Of a stretch of DNA of 64,000 nt, positions 60,668 through 64,000 are shown piece after piece. The notes below the pieces were generated by a model that had not been told where the DNA came from, searched no databases, and worked only from the letters and a program-made list of their open reading frames with translations. Both the position numbers and the translations under genes were made by a program. Source of the stretch: Oribacterium parvum ACB1 (GTDB taxonomy: Bacteria > Bacillota > Clostridia > Lachnospirales > Lachnospiraceae). Location of the stretch: contig NZ_KE148312.1 in the NCBI RefSeq assembly GCF_000238055.2, positions 258,001 to 322,000 of the forward strand. The letters are read 5' to 3'. The first letter of the stretch is position 1, and each line of letters begins with the position of its first letter.

Positions 60668-61563
60668 TCGATGGAATCCTCATTGACGAGGTGGAAACAA
60701 AGAACATCATGACTAAGTCCGGTCTGCCGGTAGGCGGTTACTCGGTCAATCCCTATGTGGGCTGTACACATGCCTGCAAGTATTGCTATGCTTCTTTTAT
60801 GAAGCGCTTTACCGGACACACGGAGGAATGGGGCACTTTCCTTGATGTGAAGCATTGGTCGGAAATTAAAAATCCGAAGAAATATGCCGAACAGCGGGTG
60901 GTCATCGGTTCTGTGACGGATGGCTACAATCCACAGGAGGAGCAATTCGGGAATACCAGAAAACTTCTGGATCAGTTGATTGGTAGTGACGCAGAGATTC
61001 TGATCTGCACAAAGTCTGATCTTGTGGTAAGGGATATTGATCTGCTGAAGAAGCTTGGACGAGTGACCGTTTCATGGTCGATCAACACACTGGATGAAAA
61101 TTTCAAGAACGATATGGACTCTGCTTCGAGCATTGAACGGCGTATCGCTGCTATGAAGCAGGTATATGACGCAGGAATCCGTACAGTCTGTTTCGTATCC
61201 CCGGTATTCCCCGGGATCACGGACTTTGAAGCCATCTTTGAGCGGGTAAAGGATCAGTGCGATCTGTTCTGGCTCGAAAACCTCAATCTTCGGGGTGGCT
61301 TCAAAAAGACAATTATGGAGTATATCGCCGGAAAATATCCTGATCTTGTACCGCTTTACGATGAGATCTATAACAAGCATAACCGTAGCTACTTTGAAGC
61401 GCTTGAAGTAAAAGCTGCGGAAATGGCTAAGAAGTATGATTGTCCCTTTGTGGATAATGAAATGCCTTATGGCAGAGTCCCGCAGGGACATCCGGTGATT
61501 GTAGATTATTTCTATCATGAGGAAATCCGAGGGACAGAAAATACCGGAAAAAGAAATCGCTAA
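60655..61563 (+). CDS. Radical SAM mobile pair protein B (SPL-like)
   Basis: A 302-residue radical SAM protein with the cluster motif CTHACKYC (Cys37, Cys41, Cys44) and SPL-family sequence (GSVTDGYNPQEEQFGNTRKL, ILICTKSDLVVRDIDLL, RRIAAMKQVYDAGIRT). Spore photoproduct lyase repairs thymine lesions, but this branch lacks evidence of that role. It is co-translated with protein A, and both being radical SAM suggests that they work on the same substrate, perhaps nucleic acid. RBS GGAGG precedes the ATG. Confidence 0.85.
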   Translation: MAEVIDGILIDEVETKNIMTKSGLPVGGYSVNPYVGCTHACKYCYASFMKRFTGHTEEWGTFLDVKHWSEIKNPKKYAEQRVVIGSVTDGYNPQEEQFGNTRKLLDQLIGSDAEILICTKSDLVVRDIDLLKKLGRVTVSWSINTLDENFKNDMDSASSIERRIAAMKQVYDAGIRTVCFVSPVFPGITDFEAIFERVKDQCDLFWLENLNLRGGFKKTIMEYIAGKYPDLVPLYDEIYNKHNRSYFEALEVKAAEMAKKYDCPFVDNEMPYGRVPQGHPVIVDYFYHEEIRGTENTGKRNR

Positions 61564-61587
61564 CTTTGAATTTGAGGGGGTGTTTTT

Positions 61588-63066
61588 GTGTCAACAATTA
61601 AAATTGAAAATCTCACTTTCTCATATTATGGCTATGTAAAACCTGTATTTGAAAATGTATCCTTTTCATTTGATACGAACTGGAAAACAGGGCTAATAGG
61701 AAGAAACGGAATTGGAAAATCAACACTATTTAAGCTACTTCTAAACCAAGAAGTTTATCAAGGTAAAATCAGCAAAAGTGTTGACTTTATTAAATTTCCA
61801 CCTAATTTAAGTGATACTTCAAAATTAGGGATTGAGTTATATAAAGAACTTATATCAGATGAGGAAGAATGGAAATTATTTAGAGAACTTAATTTGCTAA
61901 ATGTAGAGGAGAAGCTTGTTTACAGAGAGTTTGCAACGCTTTCTAAAGGAGAACAAACAAAAATCCTTTTAGCTATTTTGTTTACAAGAGAAGATGGTTT
62001 TTTACTTATAGATGAACCAACAAACCATTTAGATATTGACGGAAGAAAAATTGTCAGTGAATATCTGAAAAGTAAAAAAGGTTTTTTGCTTATTTCGCAT
62101 GATAGAGTTTTTTTAGATGGATGTATCAATCATGTTATTTCTCTTAACAGGAATTCTATTGATGTCCAATCAGGAAATTTTACATCCTGGTATGAAAATA
62201 AATTGAGGAAAGACCAATTTGAAATTAGTCAAAATGAGAAATTAAGAAAAGATATTAAACGATTAAAAGAAGCTGCAAGGCAAAGTCAAATTTGGTCTGA
62301 TAAAATTGAAAATACTAAAAACGCTGTGAAAGTATCAGGTGTAAAACCGGACAAGGGACATATAGGTCATCAGTCAGCTAAGATGATGAAAAAATCTAAG
62401 AATTTGGAGCATAGACAAAATAAGGCAATAGAAGAAAAACAGAATTTACTAAAAGATATTGAAACAAAGGAAAGTCTATTATTGCATACGTTAGATTATC
62501 ATAAAAATCCTCTAATATCCGTTTGCGATTTATCATTATATTATGGAGAAAGGCAGATATTAAGGAATATCAGTTTTGAGATAAAGCAAGGAGATATAGT
62601 GGCTGTATATGGGGGGAATGGTAGCGGAAAATCAAGTTTGATTAAAATTTTATTAGGGTTAAATCATGAGTATTCAGGTGATGTAAAATTAGCAAGTAAT
62701 TTAAAAATATCATATATTCCTCAAGATTCCTCCAATTTAACAGCTAGCCTAAATGAGTATATAAAAAGCCAAGGTGTTGATGAAACATTGTGCAAAACAA
62801 TTCTTAGAAAATTAGATTTTGCAAGAGAATTATTTGAAACAGATATGAAGAACTATAGCGATGGACAAAAAAAGAAAGTTTTAATTGCGGTAAGTTTATC
62901 AAAGCCGGCTCATATATTTGTTTGGGACGAACCGTTAAATTATATAGATGTAATATCAAGAATACAGATTGAGGAAATTATAAAAGAAGCAAATCCTACA
63001 CTCATATTTGTGGAACACGATAAGAGGTTTGTAGAAGATATAGCGAATAAAATAGTACGACTATGA
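61588..63066 (+). CDS. Lsa-type ABC-F ribosomal protection protein
   Basis: A 492-residue ABC-F protein without membrane segments. Domain 1 has Walker A IGRNGIGKST, signature LSKGEQTK and Walker B LLIDEPTNHLD. A charged linker (about 195-310) carries the antibiotic-resistance interdomain tip. Domain 2 has GGNGSGKSS, YSDGQKKK and VWDEPLNYID. Length and sequence are like Lsa(A/B/C), which give resistance to lincosamides, streptogramin A and pleuromutilins. The drug range here is inferred. The start is GTG 61588 with GAGGGGG upstream. GC is low (~33%), unlike tet(W) and the radical SAM pair. Confidence 0.87.
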   Translation: MSTIKIENLTFSYYGYVKPVFENVSFSFDTNWKTGLIGRNGIGKSTLFKLLLNQEVYQGKISKSVDFIKFPPNLSDTSKLGIELYKELISDEEEWKLFRELNLLNVEEKLVYREFATLSKGEQTKILLAILFTREDGFLLIDEPTNHLDIDGRKIVSEYLKSKKGFLLISHDRVFLDGCINHVISLNRNSIDVQSGNFTSWYENKLRKDQFEISQNEKLRKDIKRLKEAARQSQIWSDKIENTKNAVKVSGVKPDKGHIGHQSAKMMKKSKNLEHRQNKAIEEKQNLLKDIETKESLLLHTLDYHKNPLISVCDLSLYYGERQILRNISFEIKQGDIVAVYGGNGSGKSSLIKILLGLNHEYSGDVKLASNLKISYIPQDSSNLTASLNEYIKSQGVDETLCKTILRKLDFARELFETDMKNYSDGQKKKVLIAVSLSKPAHIFVWDEPLNYIDVISRIQIEEIIKEANPTLIFVEHDKRFVEDIANKIVRL

Positions 63067-63103
63067 ACTAAATAACAACTTTCGGTTTGTAGGGGAGAGT
63101 AAG

Positions 63104-63565
63104 ATGTTAAAAATAAAAGATTTTATCTTTCAAGACGATTGGGGAGATAGAAGAAGCTGCCTCATGTTCTTTAAAGCAGACCGGGAGGAAAGCGCCTCGT
63201 GGGCTGTAGATATTGGGTTTAAGCCCGGGGATTTTGAGGGAAATGAGATTTCCCCTTCTATCTGCATCAATCCCATAGATACCGATAAGAGTGATGTAAA
63301 GGAATTGGTGGGGACTACATTTTCAGTAAAGACAGTAGAGGAAAGCGAAGAGCGTGAAGATTCCTTTTATATTTATGAAAACGAACCGCTAATTGAATAC
63401 AGGATAGAAGTTTTAGATATAGTAGAGGCAAAAGCCCATATAAAATGCAATGGGGTGCTTATTCTGGACGGCTATGCGGAACCATGGATAGAGGAAAGAT
63501 TCGAAATAGACAGTTGGATTCCGGTAATAGAATCCGTGCAGGATTGGGATAAGCTGGCTTTATGA
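63104..63565 (+). CDS. Uncharacterised 153-residue protein
   Basis: A soluble acidic beta-rich protein (MFFKADREESASWAVDIGFK, CNGVLILDGYAEPWIEERFE). Its start (IKDFIFQDDWGDRRS) is nearly repeated in-frame before the GNAT gene at 50296. No family was recognised. The size suits immunity-type proteins. RBS GGGGAG precedes the ATG. It is 37 bases after the ABC-F gene. Confidence 0.5.
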   Translation: MLKIKDFIFQDDWGDRRSCLMFFKADREESASWAVDIGFKPGDFEGNEISPSICINPIDTDKSDVKELVGTTFSVKTVEESEEREDSFYIYENEPLIEYRIEVLDIVEAKAHIKCNGVLILDGYAEPWIEERFEIDSWIPVIESVQDWDKLAL

Positions 63566-63577
63566 CGGTAAAATGAC

Positions 63578-63763
63578 ATGCTTTCTCTGTTTGCCGGGAG
63601 AATCCATGCGGTAATTTGCCGTGGGTGGCAGAGTCGCTTTGACAGTATTGACTTTTTGCAAGCCAGAAAGGATGTTGAGCCATTTATTTGCGATACTTCC
63701 ATTTTGGATATTTGGAGTTCAGATTTTTTTAAGCAAATTACGGAAGGATTGAAAGTACTATAA
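63578..63763 (+). pseudogene. AbiEii/AbiGii-type nucleotidyltransferase remnant
   Basis: The 61-codon frame reads SLFAGRIHAVICRGWQSRFD, close to the core 'LFAGKxHAxLxRxWKxR' of AbiEii-type toxins. It then jumps to DVEPFICDTSILDIWSSDFF, like their C-terminal end. The N-terminal nucleotidyltransferase motif and a middle part are absent. It is a remnant of an abortive-infection toxin gene. No antitoxin gene is seen. Confidence 0.6.
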
Positions 63764-63824
63764 GGCTATGTCAACTTCACTTTATGGCTAAGTCTGTTTT
63801 TTGATTAAGAAAAGGAATTGATTA
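63763..63824 (+). repeat. Decayed copy of a segment of the 48462-48857 gene
   Basis: The stretch resembles 48708-48770 through TATGGCTAAGTCTGTTTTTT and the following bases, but carries a TAA in place of a Gln codon. It is a small duplicated fragment. Confidence 0.6.
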
Positions 63825-63855
63825 CTAAATGTAAAAAAATGAGGTGAGAAAAGAA

Positions 63856-64000
63856 ATGGAGTTAAATAAAAACAATGTTATTGAAAATGCTTATGATAAA
63901 CTCTTTTTCACAGAAAAAAAGCAGACAAAGGATATACAAATATATTGCTTAAACAATGATACAGGAACGGGTGAAATGCGCTGCTATAATCTTTTGGAAG
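63856..64000 (+). CDS. Start of a probable AraC family regulator
   Basis: ATG 63856 with RBS GAGGTGAG opens MELNKNNVIENAYDKLFFTE, continuing CLNNDTGTGEMRCYNLLE to the window end. The GxGEMxxYxxxxG pattern fits the N-terminal ligand domain of a common AraC-type regulator of Lachnospiraceae. The DNA-binding part lies outside the window. The assignment is tentative. Confidence 0.5.
   Translation, partial: MELNKNNVIENAYDKLFFTEKKQTKDIQIYCLNNDTGTGEMRCYNLLE

Overview
The window reads as a chromosomal segment of a low-to-moderate GC Firmicute, most likely a Lachnospiraceae member and plausibly an oral genus such as Oribacterium. This rests on Gram-positive style ribosome binding sites, PepV, an M32 carboxypeptidase, DUF438 and DUF4491 proteins, a GPH symporter next to a GH2 beta-galactosidase, EFR1 ferrodoxins and a putative hypothiocyanous-acid reductase. 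The genus is an inference. No rRNA, tRNA or CRISPR array was seen.

Region 1 (1-11.4 kb) is housekeeping and accessory: the tail of a helical-repeat protein, a flavin disulfide reductase of the RclA/Har type, TraX-like and PlsC-like membrane enzymes, a Phd/PIN toxin-antitoxin pair with a paired operator, an ATC-hydrolase-like protein, an HNH protein, and three dispersed paralogues of one membrane protein family. Region 2 (11.6-17.5 kb) is bracketed by 37-bp direct repeats and by fragments of an IS1634-type element. It holds a truncated group IIC intron, an EXLDI gene behind a strong promoter, and a decayed lactose locus in which both the symporter and LacZ have lost internal segments. Region 3 (17.7-22.5 kb) is an AgrA/AgrC-like two-component system followed by an ABC exporter whose promoter carries two LytTR-type boxes exactly 21 bp apart.

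Region 4 (23.3-28.6 kb) is a defence island: a KilA-N remnant, a helicase C-terminus remnant, McrB, McrC, a small zinc-ribbon protein and a DraG-type ADP-ribosylglycohydrolase, the last four in one tight operon. Region 5 (29-32 kb) holds a SUKH-type protein and a gene whose 3' end is duplicated, with a RelE/Phd module lying between the copies. Region 6 (32-47.7 kb) is core metabolism and regulation: PepV, a DUF438/hemerythrin/PAS protein, flavodoxin-ferredoxin fusions (one with an in-frame stop), fumarase, malic enzyme, a DUF4143 ATPase, an M32 carboxypeptidase, a PIN/RelB pair and a 3'-5' exonuclease. Region 7 (47.8-55.3 kb) is a run of small single-gene enzymes, two of which share fragments with the 63-kb end, plus an imported high-GC rhodanese-MsrA-MsrB lipoprotein.

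Region 8 (55.4-63.1 kb) is a resistance and mobile segment: conjugative-element remnants (SSB behind a leader/terminator, truncated Maff2), tet(W) with its leader peptide and attenuator, a methyltransferase, the MarR + two radical-SAM 'mobile pair' cassette behind a 17-bp perfect inverted repeat, and an Lsa-type ABC-F protein. The 63-64 kb end has an uncharacterised gene, an AbiEii-like remnant and the start of an AraC-type regulator. A genome habit seen throughout is that gaps at gene ends contain short degenerate tandem copies, several of them clearly seeded by the 3' end of the preceding gene.
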